DNA from: Conoideocrella luteorostrata
Taxonomy: Eukaryota > Ascomycota > Sordariomycetes > Hypocreales > Clavicipitaceae
DNA: 64,000 nucleotides
NCBI GenBank assembly: GCA_032433595.1
Contig: JASWJB010000223.1
Coordinates: 1 to 64,000, forward strand
Reading direction: 5' to 3'
In this document: piece after piece, positions 21,432 through 33,890 of the stretch
Layout: every line of letters begins with the position of its first letter
Numbering within the stretch: the first letter of the stretch is position 1
Position numbers and translations under genes: made by a program
The notes under the pieces: model-generated
Databases searched by the model: none
Told to the model about the DNA's origin: nothing
Seen by the model: the letters and a program-made list of their open reading frames with translations, nothing else

Positions 21432-24400
21432 TTTAGTGGGAGGCATGGTGGTGGATGTCCTCAAGCTGAGCAAGATGCATAAAGAGGGTAGTGTATCACC
21501 GGCACCATAGAATTGGTAAAACACCAATGTTGAGAAGGTTGGGCACAATATTTTGATCATATATCATGTTCAAGGGCTGTCGAGTCAGAATGTAGTCAAC
21601 TCTTTCGCTCAAACTCACTGTATTATATAGTATTGGGTACAACCTGTATAGTGAGCGATGCTCATATCTCATACCGGTCAACTGGAAATTGCATTTCAGA
21701 ACCTCAAACGAACGGTTCTGAAAGTGGACGTCGGTGCCAGCGGTATCTTCATCATCTAGCCCAAGCATTGATCATGATCGATCACAGATCGGTGATCGAC
21801 TAACGGAACTTCGATAGGCACTGGCCAGCCACGTCCTGTTTTCCAACGTGGAACAAATTATGGCTAAGATGGGAGTGGAGATGTCCAATGGTAGTTTAGT
21901 GGCGATACTGTGCTCCGTATGTTACGCTCATCATACTGAGGTCACCGGCGGATGGGTGGCTGGCTATCTTTCCTTCATCGGCCATCTACGAAGTACGAGC
22001 TGTTGAGGGTCATGCAATCATGTCCTCTCATGGAGAGACATAGTATGGACAATGTTTGTACGGAGTATTGGTACGACATTATCTTGCATTGTCTAGCCCC
22101 ATCAAGGGTGGTGAATTATGCACCACGTAGGAGAAAATCCCTGCTGGCGCGTGCTCTGCCCCATGTAGAATCAGCCACACCCAATCATCCCAATGTGGCT
22201 CACAGCGTGTCCAAGAGTATTGCATGTACAATGAGTTGGCAGGCTGCCTCCGCATATCAAGCTCGGCGAGCACAAGATAGGCAGAAGTTAGCCCAACGGT
22301 TGTGTCCTTCGTTTGGCAGGGCTATGATGAGATCCGTCGTGGACTCGGCAAATTCCCCTTTGTGCCGGAAATGCAACGGCGGAAAGGAGTAAAAAGGCAT
22401 GGAAACGCTGCAAATTAGCCCTCCACTTTCGTCTGATGTGGCATTACTAGTCGCAGTTACATGTCCAAGCTGGAAGTGGTGGTGTCAACGGGGATAAATT
22501 TTAGTCTCGCTGTCAAGTGGCTACGACACATGCTCATGCTGCGATCTATCGGAGATTCGTCGACATCAACATGAAAAATTTGTCATGAAGGGTTAGAAGG
22601 AGTAGATTAGTCAAGGCGAACGCATGAATACGTTTGTCACGCCGGGCGTATCGCAGAGGGCAACCAGTCTCGGGTTCCCTCGGTCAGCGCTTCAGAGCTC
22701 GTTGGCAGCTCAGCTCCGCTCCTGCCAGCAAATAGTCAGGGGTTCAAGCGTCAAGCTAAATCCCTTTAGAGGCCGGACCAGATTGGCTAAGCGTCGTCTC
22801 CGCTCAATGTCGGCACTTTGGAGCGAAGGACTCCATGCCCAGCCACAACAAGTTCAATTGGCTTGTAAGACAGTGCCACGGAGACTTCGTCGGGATGCAG
22901 GTCTTAGCCAATGGGATGGATGTCATCGGCAAATATGTTGCCTTGTTCATGTCCTGCCAAAGAAAGTCGGGCTCTTGGCGCACGCAGTAGCCAGTACTAA
23001 TGGCTATATAATTACTTTTGTTTGTCGCAAATGCAGCTCAGTGACGACAACAAAGAGTAAACGGTAGCCATATAAGGCTACTTTGGGGCGGCTCTGGTGA
23101 GACACTATCATTGATCAGAGGATCCCAATGAACATTACAAAGGAGCGTCTGTGGCGAGCGACGCAGGCAATAATCGCGAACTGCGCCAGCAAGTACTTAG
23201 CTAGTGCCAGTCGACGTAAGGCTGACTGACCGTAAGGAGTACACTCTCCCAGTTTGGTCACTCGCAATGGCAGAATGGGTCATCCGAGCTATAGTATGTA
23301 TATGGGCGATCTGACCCACGCCGGAGAAAGTTAATGTCCCCAAATATCATAGTCGCACGTCTTGTATACTCGATCCGTGCATCTTCTTCATTCGAACATG
23401 GACTAGGCTTGGGATCTAAGCCCCATGAAATGGACGGAGATCTACGGAGTAGAAAAGCTCAAAATATGTAAGTCTGTGCATACATGGCCGGAGTTTACGA
23501 TCGGAGCTGGAGCTGGTACTCGGTATCCAGCATCGACAGATAGAAATAGCCTGTCAGCGTCTGAGCGCCGAGACGGGAAGTTTCGAGGTTGAAGCAAGAG
23601 CAGACGTTGCTTGCTTGCTCCTTCCTTCGCAAATGGCCGGGAAGCATGCCTGCCTTGATGAATTGCATCAATGACGGCATGGTGCGGACTGTCGTTGAAA
23701 TGTGATTGCCGCCTGCAAATTACAGGGTCCTGAGCTGGTGTCAGCTCGCCCCAGACCGCTTTCAGGGAAGTGGGGAGGGTAACCAACACGGAGTACAGAT
23801 GCGAAGAAAGGCATTTTGTGCCCCTTCTTCTGCCCTTCTCTCTTCAAACAGAGGACAAATGCACGGGCGCAGTCATATCGTACGGAGTAAGAAGTGCACG
23901 CATATATACGAGCTTTGGTGCTTTGTGTCCTTGTGTGCTAGGTTATGCTAAGTTACGCAGCGCAGGAACCCGTAACCACGTAAGAGCGGCATCTTGTGAC
24001 TCGAGCCACCTTGAGGTCGAGTGTAATTTACTTTTTGGGGTCCCCTCCCACCCCGGTGTGGTGCCTTTTGGCTAGTCCTTCAATTGGCAACTACCCGATC
24101 CCCGGTCGCAGCTGCCACATCCCTGTCCCTACGCTTGTTCGTGGCCCCTGAGCCAGCCGACCAAGCGGCTTCATAGAGTCCACCACAACCCATAGACGAT
24201 ATTGTACTCCGTACCGACTCTTCTATTAGTTAGTTGGCCTACAGTCAGTCAGTCCACGGCTACGGCTTGGGCCCTCACCGTCTGTCCTCGACCTTTTTGT
24301 TCTTGCAAGTCCGTTCTTTTTCCTTTCCCTTCATTCTTCCCAGCTGCCACCTCAGTCGCATTGCACTGTGTCGGCGTTGCGTTCATTCTTTCTCCTTGAT

Positions 24401-24961
24401 TTCCCTGCTGCTCGTTCTGTGGTTGCTGTGTGCCTTGGGCATTGGGCATTGGGCAGTAATAAGGTGCAAGCTCCTCCCCTTTGCCTCCAGTTCGTCTGGG
24501 ACCTGGCGCCTTGCAGCACCACGCCCCGACCTGCAGACGCTCCCTTCCCTTTTTCTTCTGTGGTCCCCGCATCACCACTTACACGTCGCAAGCCGAGTTG
24601 AACCACATTTGATCACACCAAGACCACTCCTAGCCGTCTGTTTCACTGGCCTACCTCCATCATTTGATCGGAGCTTTGCTTTTTCTTCCCTTCGTCGCCT
24701 GCCGTTCGATCTATTAACAAGACGAATCCAAAAGCAGTCTCTCTCAGTTGTTCGCCTCCGCTTCCGTTTCTTAATCCGCCCCCTTTATTGTACCAAATTG
24801 CATACAATCTCGAATTCGAACGTTAGTTTCCTGTCAAAGCGCGGCGCCTGCGATTTTTTTTCCTAAACCGTACTGAACTGGTTATTCGACTCGTCAGAAC
24901 TGCGGCCTTTCGACAACGCGAAAGGATTATTATCATATCACGTAATTATTGCAATTTGAAG
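21432..24961. other. Long intergenic region and putative leader of the Msb1-like gene (3.5 kb)
   Basis: No conserved gene is seen. The complement of the TACTCCGTA word occurs at 22059, 23443 and 23881, and the direct form at 24205. From about 24230 to 24880 the plus strand is strongly pyrimidine-rich and stays open in one frame for 210 codons. I read this as compositional, as in long fungal 5' leaders, and not as a protein. The frame 22624-23067 (147 codons) has no recognisable features. Confidence 0.5.
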
Positions 24962-27900
24962 ATGCCAGGGTTTCTCTCCCGCCTCAAGGCCCGCGATGGC
25001 TTGCGGAAAAAGAAGAATGCCATGAACGACCTCAAGAATTCTCTTCCACAAAAACCAAAATGGGATGATGCCTACACACGTCAATCAGTTGAGCCAGAAG
25101 AGATCCACGAGCTGCTGCATTTCTGCACGGCAGAGCTCAAAGCGCGAGGTACTAGCTGACAGCCACGCATCGTGCCAAAGGCGGTGCATCTATACCTTTT
25201 ACATTTAAACGCTGGAGCACATTTCCCGCTAACTTGTTGATATTTGTTTCAGGCCTTGATATTCCTTTCCTTCTGCTCCCTTACCGACCAACATCAGATC
25301 CCAGCGCAGTCCGTACCTGGGTCAGACATTTCTTTGATGATAACTATGGCCTAAAGGGCGAAGCCCTGAGCCAGGAGCTGCGAATGACAGAGCCAATGGT
25401 AGTTCAAAATCTACTCCCGCTCAATAACGCCTACCGTTCAAAGCTGATCAAACATCTAGGTGATTGCAAGCGTCGCGAAATGGTGCTGGAGCCGCCTCCC
25501 CGGTGGTGTAGTAGGTTGGGACGCGTACGAATTGTTCAAAATCGGCGAAGGCGGTAAGTAAAATTCTTTCTATTTTAATCGATATGTCAGGACTTGCACT
25601 CTCGCGAAGAAACATCAACTAACCACAGAATCAGATTCGCACATGGCGAGAGACTCTTTTAAAACATTTATCCCTCTCAGCGTCGAGAGCGGCTCTCGCC
25701 AACGGATCATCTTCGACTTCTTTGAGCTGATATCGGCTATTGCTGCTCACGGCAAAACCAATGGTTTTGGTGGTCGACAACTGCCACGCATGGCATCTTG
25801 GTGGGCATTTGAGCAGAAAGATACAGGTAGCGGGTTTGACGGTGGCTACAAGGCATGGCAAAAGTAAGCAAGCATATATCGTCTTCATGAGCAATCTTGT
25901 GTGTTAAACCCATGTACTAATAAACTTGGCAAAGAGCTGCGGATGCCACGACTCACCTCTTCTTCGCCTATTTACGGTCTTTGAGCCCCGAAGAGGGCCT
26001 TACTGGCATTACCCTACTTCCGAGGTCACTCGAGAAGCTGCTTAATGAAACCGAATATCCACCCACCACTCCGGCAACACTGGTCTCGAAGACTAACAAG
26101 CTTGTCATGTTGGTCGACTCTGTCTCGCCCACGCCATTCGCCTTACTTCGCCGAGCTGGCCATTTTCAGTACCGCGACTCCGATCCTGCTCTCCAAGAAT
26201 TTTCTGAATACGAGGATCCTGTGCAGGCACTTACTGAGGAGTGTCTCCGGGTTCTAAGAGCCATTTCTGCGGCAAACGAATCCCAAGTGTCAAGCATCAA
26301 GCACTCGACTAGCTTGCGAGATGCGTCCTGGTCTCGTTTTGAAGATATGGGCTTTTCTGAGACAGTTGAGGAGGACGTTCAAGCCGAGGATAGTAAGGTC
26401 CCGGCCCAGCACAGACAAATCCAGGCTCTCAGAAATACGCCTGCATCCGGCACAGACTTCGGTCGCCCTACAACACCATCATGGGCTGACTTTTTGTCTT
26501 CTGGCTTTGTTGACGAAAACCAGACTCCCTCAAACGTGCTTTTGCCTCCTGACAAGGTTTTACCACCAATTGAGACTCAAGTGAGACAGCAAAGCTCACA
26601 GTCGCATCGGCCAAGACTAGAGTCTAATTCTGCGGCCCTGCAACCGGGCGAGTTGGCAAGCATCACCGTTTTTCTTCTTGATAATGCATTCTGGTGGGTA
26701 TGGATGAGCAGTCTGGCGCCTGAGGAAACCGCTGATCGCAAATCGGCTTTCGGGCGATGTGCCGTTATCGAAACCAAGGTTGCGGGTGGCAGCTGGCTTG
26801 TCATGGAAGAAATGATTGCAGGTGCTGCACCAGAGCAAGACGATACCGCATATATTGCTGAGAAGAAAGGCTTCTTCAGTTGGACCAGACGGGGCAGAAG
26901 CATGGCACGTCGTAAGTCGGTGGGCAAGCATGCTCTGGACCGTGGTGACAAGCACTCTGCGAACTTTGGAAGTAGCAGGACCAGCGTTGGGCCGGAAACC
27001 CACGCCAGAATTCAAGCCAAAGCAGCGCAGATGCGCGCAGTCAAGGAACACGAGCAGCAGGAGAGCACGCTGGCCGCACGCCGAGGCCGGATGGATGATT
27101 CAGCGAACGAGAAAACTACCAGTGTTCTTACCTTGCAGCCTCAAATTGTCGGCGAAGCATCCTCTGCCATGAAATGGGTCAAGAAGTACGATAAGGGTAC
27201 AATCAAGGATGCATATATGGCCAACAGCAGCGCCGGACGTGGTGTTGCAGTTCCTGCATCGCCCGCTTCCGAGTACACCAACGGTAACACGACTACCAAT
27301 GGCAACGGGCACGTTGGCGACCAAAAACCTGCTGTGCCAGCTAAGGACGAGATGCCACCTACTCCTTCTACTGTTAGCAGAAAGCCTCTTTCGTCTCCTC
27401 TCCTCCCTATGCAGGAGTCGATGGAGCAGCCACCAGCCGCTCTGGAGAAGAACGACCACGTTGAAGTTCGCCCTGTTCAGCAGGCAGTCGGGGGTGGTGC
27501 CGACGTAGCCGCACAATCAAATAGCAACGACTCGGCTGCTCATGCAATAGTTGAGAACCAGGCACTCGATGCGGCTCCTGATGCTTCGAAGCAGAAGGGC
27601 ACGGCCCAGCCAGGCAAGGACAAGAAGGGTTTCCGAAACCTGTTAAGACGCAAGAACCGAAGTTCCAAGCTCCCTGAGAACGCTTCTACTGCTTTGCCAG
27701 TCATGCTGAACAAGGACGCCGCCGCCGTCACAAAGGAGCCCCCGACTCAACAAGTCACAGCACCTGAAGTCAACAAGACTCCTGCGCCAATGCAAGCCAT
27801 GCCAGCTACTCCGGAGCCACCTGTCGTGGCCTCAGAGGCCCCAGCCCAGAACACTGAGCCGACGTTGGAAGTTTCCGCTGCCGAGAATGCCGAACCTACT

Positions 27901-28456
27901 TATGACCCTTCAGTCGGCGAGAGTTTGTCTCCAGTCAATACCTACGATGCAGCCGAGGCCAAGAACGAATTTGCCCGATTCGATCAAGGTCCTCTTCAAG
28001 ATCAGCCTGCCCACGTTCCAGAAGAAGACTACGATGATGCCACCCCACCACCGATTGCTCGCCACCCGGTTACCAAAGACAGTGAAAGCAATCCGAGGAC
28101 TCCTCAATCCGAGGAACCTATCGAGAAGCTTAGTCAAGGCGCCAGCCCCGGCGTTCAAGATCGTTGGGCTCAAATCCGTAAGAATGCCGCCCAACGAGCT
28201 GCCACCCGTCAACGAGAGGAGCCAACTCGAACCAACAAGAATTCAGCAGATGACGATGATACCAGTGTAGAAGAGAGTAAGTTATAGCCGTTTTTTATTT
28301 CGGGTGGGGAGTTTCTCTGAAGTAGCCTTGTGCATGCTGACATCTGCAATAGCGATCGAGTCTCGCGTTGCTCGGATCAAGGCTCGAGTTGCCGAACTCA
28401 CTGGTAACACTGAGACTGGCCATGAAGCTCAACAACCGGTGGCCAGCCGACCTTAG
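24962..28456 (+). CDS. Msb1/Mug8-domain morphogenesis protein
   Basis: Six exons (24962-25148, 25253-25398, 25460-25553, 25629-25863, 25935-28276, 28353-28456) encode 1035 residues. The N-terminal half is the Msb1-Mug8 domain, a RhoGAP-like fold without the catalytic arginine finger in known members. It includes LDIPFLLLPYRP, then VIASVAKWCWSRLPGGVVGWDAYELFKIGE spread over introns 2 and 3, then HMARDSFKTFIPL, MASWWAFEQKD and THLFFAYLRSLSP. The C-terminal half is low-complexity and rich in Pro, Ala, Gln and basic clusters, probably disordered. Yeast Msb1 acts with Cdc42/Rho1 and the formin pathway in polarised growth and cell-wall signalling, and a hyphal-tip role is inferred here. Intron 2 (25399-25459) must be spliced, otherwise the frame leaves the family sequence. 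The last exon ends in a short helical segment rich in Arg and Glu. Confidence 0.9.
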
Positions 28457-29194
28457 AGACGATTGGCAGTCAACTTGTAATGAGAAATATCCTCAGATTC
28501 TCCAGTGTCGACCACACAACCTAAGATTCCCTATCAGTATGATTACCTTCAGTGTCCAACATGCTCAGGTAGCGCAGTTCGTCATGCCCTGCTGTTGCCT
28601 CCTGATGCAATCTCACCATCTCGTTAATTCTTTATGGAGTCTCTAGTTTATGTCTACATTTCCAGAGCTCCCTTTAATATTTTGTTTCTGTTTTATTCCA
28701 TCGGATATGATACCACGGGACAGCAAAGTTTTTTGTGTGAGTGAGTGAGCGAGCGATCTCGATCATGGAGCTCTTATACCAGATTCTTCTGCGTCTTGAC
28801 ATCTCTTTTTCTGTCTTCCCTCTTTTTTGTTTCTGCTTTTTTGGACAGACCAAAGCCAGCAAGTATGATCTTGATGACGAAACCTTGCATGGTAGCCATC
28901 ACTGGACGGCTATGGCGTCTCATCGTTGATCTTCTACTATTTGCTTAGCTACAGCTGTACATTGATTTGTTGTCGTTTTCGGCTTTTTAGAACCTAGTGC
29001 CCGATTGATTTGTAGCGAGGGGGATGCTATTACATGAAAGCGAGATATGACTCCCCGCAGTGTTAGGCTAGATTGACACGGTCATTTATATTTCTCTGAT
29101 GATTATATTTTGTGTACAGTTTTACATGTGATGTCTCTTAATGTCTTGCGTATCGTGCTGTGGATACGACGTACATTCCTTGTTGCAAAGCTAT
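28457..29194. other. Convergent 3' intergenic region, Msb1-like / DUF726 genes
   Basis: The 738 bp lie between two convergent stops and are rich in T. They should hold long 3' UTRs. No gene is recognised. Confidence 0.5.
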
Positions 29195-31649
29195 CTAGTG
29201 TTTTTTCTCATCATCTTCATCTTCATCGTTGTCCTCCATCTTTATGGCCAAATACTCTCCGTCGTCTGCGTCGTTGGGTTCTGGCGTCTGCTCCCGTCTA
29301 ACCCTGCTTGTTCCACTTCCATGGCCATTGTTTTTCACCAAAGGGGGATCATCAAATCCATCATGAAGGGACATATTCCCTACGTGAACCGGCGAATTAT
29401 CAGAGTCCTGCTCATGCTGGTTCCCACTTGGGATGGCAGTTGGCGCCTCCTGACCAGGCCTCGCTGGAAGTCGAGGTTTGGCTTCCTCACCAGATAAAGC
29501 AGGCGGGGAGATGGTTAAACCTCTCAGCTCATCGGCGGCCATTTTACTCTGTTTTCCCTCTTTCCCCTCATCATTTTTTGCCACAGCCGCTTCAAAATCG
29601 ACTAGTTTCCCTTCGGCATGATCATCCTTCATCTTGATGAGATCGTCTTTTTCAATTTCGCCCCTGGCACGGACGCCTAGGAAGCCACATCCTCTGAGGA
29701 TTTCTCCCGTCAGAGAAGGATAGCGCAAATGGCCGCTTACACGCTCACTTAAATCGATGTTTTGCACGCCGCTGACGTTCTCGATGGCTTGGAGGCCTGC
29801 TACGCCGCGGGCAAGACTGTGCATGCGGTATATGAAACCTAGGACCATGTCGTTTTCGGAGTACACGTTGAAGATGGGCCCGGATACGACACAGCGTAGC
29901 GTTCGCCAGTGGGCGGGGTCAGATGGTGCAGGCGTGCCTATGATGACAACGGTGTCGATGAGACCAAAGGCCCGGCGCTCAGCAAGGGATTGGAGACAGG
30001 CATGGATGGCGGTTGCGCCGAGGGAATATCCAATGAGCGTGACGGGTCTTTCGCCTTGAACTTTGTTGATGAGCGCATCGGCGAGAAGCCGGCCTGCTTT
30101 TTTGGAGCGATTGCTCGCTCGGTTGAAGGGGTTGTCGACATTGGAGGCAGCCGCGAGGACCTGGATGGGCCACAGTGCTGCCCAGAGGGTAGCAAGCACG
30201 GTGCGCTTGATGATTTCTATCTTGAAGGCTTTCCAGGCGAAGGACGAGACAAGGTCTTGAAGGGCGGTGCCGAGGCTAAGAAGCGTCTTCATTTCGTAGC
30301 GAAGGGCGAAGACCTCGGATGACGAGTCCAGCACGCGCCAGGGCTTAGTGATGTCGTCTTCCGAGTTGAGCCAGCCGTTTATGCCGATGGTGACGCGGAG
30401 ACGGCGGTTTGCCTGATCATCTTCTCGAATGTTGTTGTCCTTTGATTTTAGTTTGCTGAATTCGGGGCCCCATTCTGATTCAAGAGGGATAAATTTGAAG
30501 TCCTCTACCTCTTTGGCGTAATTGTCCATGAGTTCGCCCTGTAGTTCTTTCGTTAGTTTGCATGGCAAGGACAGTGCAATGGCAAAAGGGGGGAGGAGTG
30601 AGGTTACGAACAGTCATTTTGGCGCCATATGCTCCAAATAAAGCTCCCACGAGAGCACCATTCATCCAAAAGATTCCCAAGAAGCTGGCAACTCCACCGA
30701 GACCAACACCGCCCATGATGCCACCTATGGCTCCCGCAACGAGGGGCGCGGCCAATCCACCCGTGACGCCAATAATTGTCGCACCAGCTACCGAGGCCAA
30801 GCCAACTTTCCAGAATCTACTAAACTTGTTCTGTTGCCTGCGTTTCTCGGCTTCTGCTTCAGCGGACATGGTTTCCTTCTTGTCCTTATCTGCGGTTGAG
30901 GACTCCATGAGCGAATGAGCAATCTCCGCTTCCTCCTTGTTGACAAATGTCTGGGGGACTTCTAGGGACGAGGCTAGATGCAGAACCATGCTTCGGGAGT
31001 GTGCGGAGTATTTGCCGGTAGAAAGCAACATCAGTAGCACGCAGCTAAGGGCCTCCCTCCTGTCTTGTGAGGGTATGGTAGTGAGCCTCGTAGGGATAGG
31101 GTGATATAGTTTCTGGAGAGACGCCACGTCTTCAGATTTGTCGATCTGTACGTTCCCGAAATTGATCAGATGCTCGCCCTCTTCGGGTGTGTCCAGCTTC
31201 TTCTTGTCTATGGCATCTTGGCGGGCTTTGCGCTCCTCTCTAATCTTAACGGTGTCCTCGACGTTGAGAATTTCTTGTAGTTTCGGGAGGAACTCGTTCT
31301 TCCAATCTTGCATGTACATCATGGCTGCTTCTTGAATCTGTTCCGCCTTCTTGGCGGCTTTGCCAGTCGATGCCTTGACAGTGGTCTCTGGCTTCTTCTT
31401 GATAGAGCCGGAGTTGGACGGGGACGGGGATGGGCCCTGGGCCGGGGCCGGGGCTTCGCTGGGTGATCGGCTGGTGGATTTGGAGTCTTCATCGTCGTCG
31501 TCTGAAAGCGAGCCCAGTTCCTCGGGAGGGCTGAGCAGTTGCACGGTCATGAAAGCGGTGATGTCTTCAATGACCCGGAGGAGAGCTGCTCGTCTCGCAG
31601 GGTTGAGGGCGATGACGACCTGGCGCGGGTCTGCGCAGAGGGGAGCCAT
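29195..31649 (-). CDS. DUF726 (TMCO4/Mil1-type) membrane protein with alpha/beta-hydrolase fold
   Basis: Two exons (31649-30612, 30538-29195) encode 793 residues. The N-terminal part is soluble with an acidic Ser-rich insert. Residues about 285-345 form a Gly/Ala-rich hydrophobic region with several predicted membrane segments (AGATIIGVTGGLAAPLVAGA, ASFLGIFWMNGALVGALFGA), ending at the intron. Exon 2 continues GELMDNYAKEVEDF and carries the hydrolase-like domain with the nucleophile elbow GYSLG (about residue 516) and VVIIGTPAP. The tail is acidic and disordered. Yeast Mil1 of this family binds clathrin adaptor AP-1. Enzyme activity is unproven, although the GxSxG serine is present. The intron uses GTTCGT as donor. 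A TTG further upstream is in frame, but the first ATG is 31649. Confidence 0.88.
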
Positions 31650-32532
31650 GTTGGATGGGGTGGTAGGTTGTTGAGACGCCAATCAACTATGGAAGTGTCA
31701 TGCACACTATATGTAGGCGATTGCGGCGCAGTACAGGGAGAGCGTTGAGCGCGCTGGGTGGTGGAATTCAATTGAAGCGGGCGAGGAGGGTATGAAGATG
31801 CCAGCTCTTGAGGTGGTGACATGCATGCACGTAAGCTTGAGACCAGCTGTTGCCTTCTCATTGTCACCACCGGTTGACGTCATGCCTGAACTGTGTTCCG
31901 TCCGTACAGAAGCCTAGGGACAGGGATGATGGCAATTAGCATCTTAGAAATAGTTCTGCAGTTCTCACCAAGGTTAGGTTTCCATAAGAATCGGCCATGT
32001 TGAGTAATTTTAACCTGCCCATTCATTCAACGGAGGGGAGCGACGGAGTTTTCCATTCAAACCACACAAGTTTTGCGGCGAGATCTCACCATACCGACGT
32101 AGCGAGGCACCATAACCAATACTAATAAAATAGCCCTCCCGTGCGCAATCGTGTTGAATCCAAACCCTTTCAAATATCTCACTGCACAATTCCGCATCCA
32201 AGGACGAATCTCGCCATACAAGATGCTCAACCCGCCGAAGCTGAGTCGATCGTCAGAATTTGGTACAGGGTATTCCGGCATGCATCTTTCGAGGTGCCAA
32301 TCTGGCCAGGTCCGATAACGCTATCGCTACCAAGCCCCACCAAAAAATTTCCCCAAATCTTTCTCGATCCTACCTACTAGTTACTACCAATGGCGGTGCT
32401 GCCAACCAGCATTCGCAACTCTGGCATAAAACTGCAATTAATCCTTCGTTGACACTGTCGTCCTTTGATTAATTATCACTTTCACTCGAGACACCGCCCG
32501 CGTAAAGAGAGGGGGCTTCTTCAAACCTAACC
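31650..32532. promoter_or_regulatory. Divergent upstream region, DUF726 gene / TMA23
   Basis: The 883 bp lie between two divergent start codons. No gene is recognised. The promoters of both genes must lie here, but no individual element could be assigned. Confidence 0.45.
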
Positions 32533-33273
32533 ATGAACGCCAGCGCCCTCCTCACCTCCCAAGGCTGGCGTGGGAAAGGCCATTCCCTCCACAAAACCGA
32601 CGACTCTATCGGCCTCGCCAAACCACTCCTCCTCAACCGCAAAGACAATACCAAGGGCCTCGGCACCACCCAGCACTTCACCAGCGACCAGTGGTGGATG
32701 AACGCCTTTGACGAGCAACTCAAGGGCCTGGAGACGAGCAAAGAAGGCAAGGTCACCCAGACCATCAAAACTGGGAAACTGAATGCGGTTGAGAAAGGAT
32801 CTCTTGGGAAATACTCGTTGTACACGACATTTGTGCGCGGCGGGTTCTTAGAAGGGACAATGCAGGGTAAGAAAGACGACTTATCGTCGTCGTCGTCAGA
32901 AACGGACGACGATGCGGGCGTCGAAACACCTGCGACGAGCGATCCTGAAGAGAAACCAAAAAAAAATGACAAGAAGGCAGCCAAAGACGAACAGAGGGGA
33001 TTGAAGGAGCAGAAGGCCCACCAAAAGGCTGCCCGGAGGAAAGAAAGGGAAGAGAAGCGAGCAAAGAAGAAAGCGAGGAGGCGGAGTGGGGATGAGGAGC
33101 AGCCACTCGCTGCCGGAGAGTCGAAAGAGGAGCGCAGAGCAAGGAAGAATGAAAGGAGAAGACTGAAGGAGCAGAAATTAAAAGACAAGGCTGAGCGTCG
33201 GCGCGGCAAGGAAGAGAGGAGGGCCAAGAAGGAAGCAAGGCGACAGCAGCGGAAAGCGGAGGTCAATTGCTGA
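32533..33273 (+). CDS. TMA23: Tma23-type G-patch nucleolar protein
   Basis: A single exon encodes 246 residues. The N-terminus is the diagnostic G-patch-like block LLTSQGWRGKGHSL, then GLAKPLLLNRKDNTKGLG, then a W/F-rich QWWMNAFDEQLKGL segment. GKLYTTFVRGGFL-like sequence (KYSLYTTFVRGGFLEGTM) closes the conserved part at about residue 110. After a Ser/Asp-rich acidic patch, roughly the last 100 residues are almost entirely Lys, Arg, Glu and Ala, a long charged helix typical of nucleolar proteins. Yeast Tma23 associates with ribosomes and acts in ribosome biogenesis, and that role is inferred. Its size and order match the family. The start at 32533 is the first ATG of the frame, with a CTAACCATG context. 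Confidence 0.9.
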   Translation: MNASALLTSQGWRGKGHSLHKTDDSIGLAKPLLLNRKDNTKGLGTTQHFTSDQWWMNAFDEQLKGLETSKEGKVTQTIKTGKLNAVEKGSLGKYSLYTTFVRGGFLEGTMQGKKDDLSSSSSETDDDAGVETPATSDPEEKPKKNDKKAAKDEQRGLKEQKAHQKAARRKEREEKRAKKKARRRSGDEEQPLAAGESKEERRARKNERRRLKEQKLKDKAERRRGKEERRAKKEARRQQRKAEVNC

Positions 33274-33890
33274 TACTGCTGAAACACTCGGCTTTGCGAC
33301 GGACAGATGTGGAAATTGTGGCACAAGTATGCTTTATGTATCTTGACAGAACGAAATTTGGCGTGGTCGACAATATTTGCATAGCATGGCGTTTTGGGTT
33401 GTACATTTGCATGACGTGGTGGGTGATTCCACGGGGGAACTTGTTGGGAGCACGTTCATATTCAGACTAGCGCTGATTTGAGAGTATTTCGTATATTGCG
33501 AGCTGGTGCCGATGCGATATGATGTGAGAGTCAAAAGAGAGCGTAGAGAGGCAGCTGAATGTGGTAAATGGTGCTATGGTCTATGTGGTTTCCCAGCTAG
33601 CCCCCCTTTTATTAATTTCATGGTTACCCGTTTTCGACATGCAGGAAGCTGAGAACCTGAATTGTTACCTCGATGGCATATTTGCTCGCTATCCAGGAGT
33701 GGCAAGTCGGGCAAGATTAGAAACATGGAAGGAATCCTGCTACTTATTCTAACCGTATGTATTTGCGCTTAGGTCTTTATGTATATACGCTATATACGTT
33801 ATACAAGGCGAAAAGAAAAAAAAATTGCAATGACTATCTTATAATATCACCCATGCCGGTGAAGACCTCTTTGGCAACCGGCCCTCCAAG
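33274..33890. other. Convergent 3' intergenic region, TMA23 / Zn2Cys6 gene
   Basis: The 617 bp lie between two convergent genes. The right-hand part is A/T-rich with a run of A near 33810-33822. No gene is seen. Confidence 0.5.

Noticed and set aside
22624..23067. 147-codon plus-strand frame
   Set aside because: No recognisable features, no promoter context, and an isolated frame in a long intergenic region.
24234..24866. 210-codon plus-strand frame before the Msb1-like gene
   Set aside because: Its composition (Leu, Ser, Phe, Pro) simply reflects CT-rich DNA, and the complementary strand is open too. It is more likely leader sequence.
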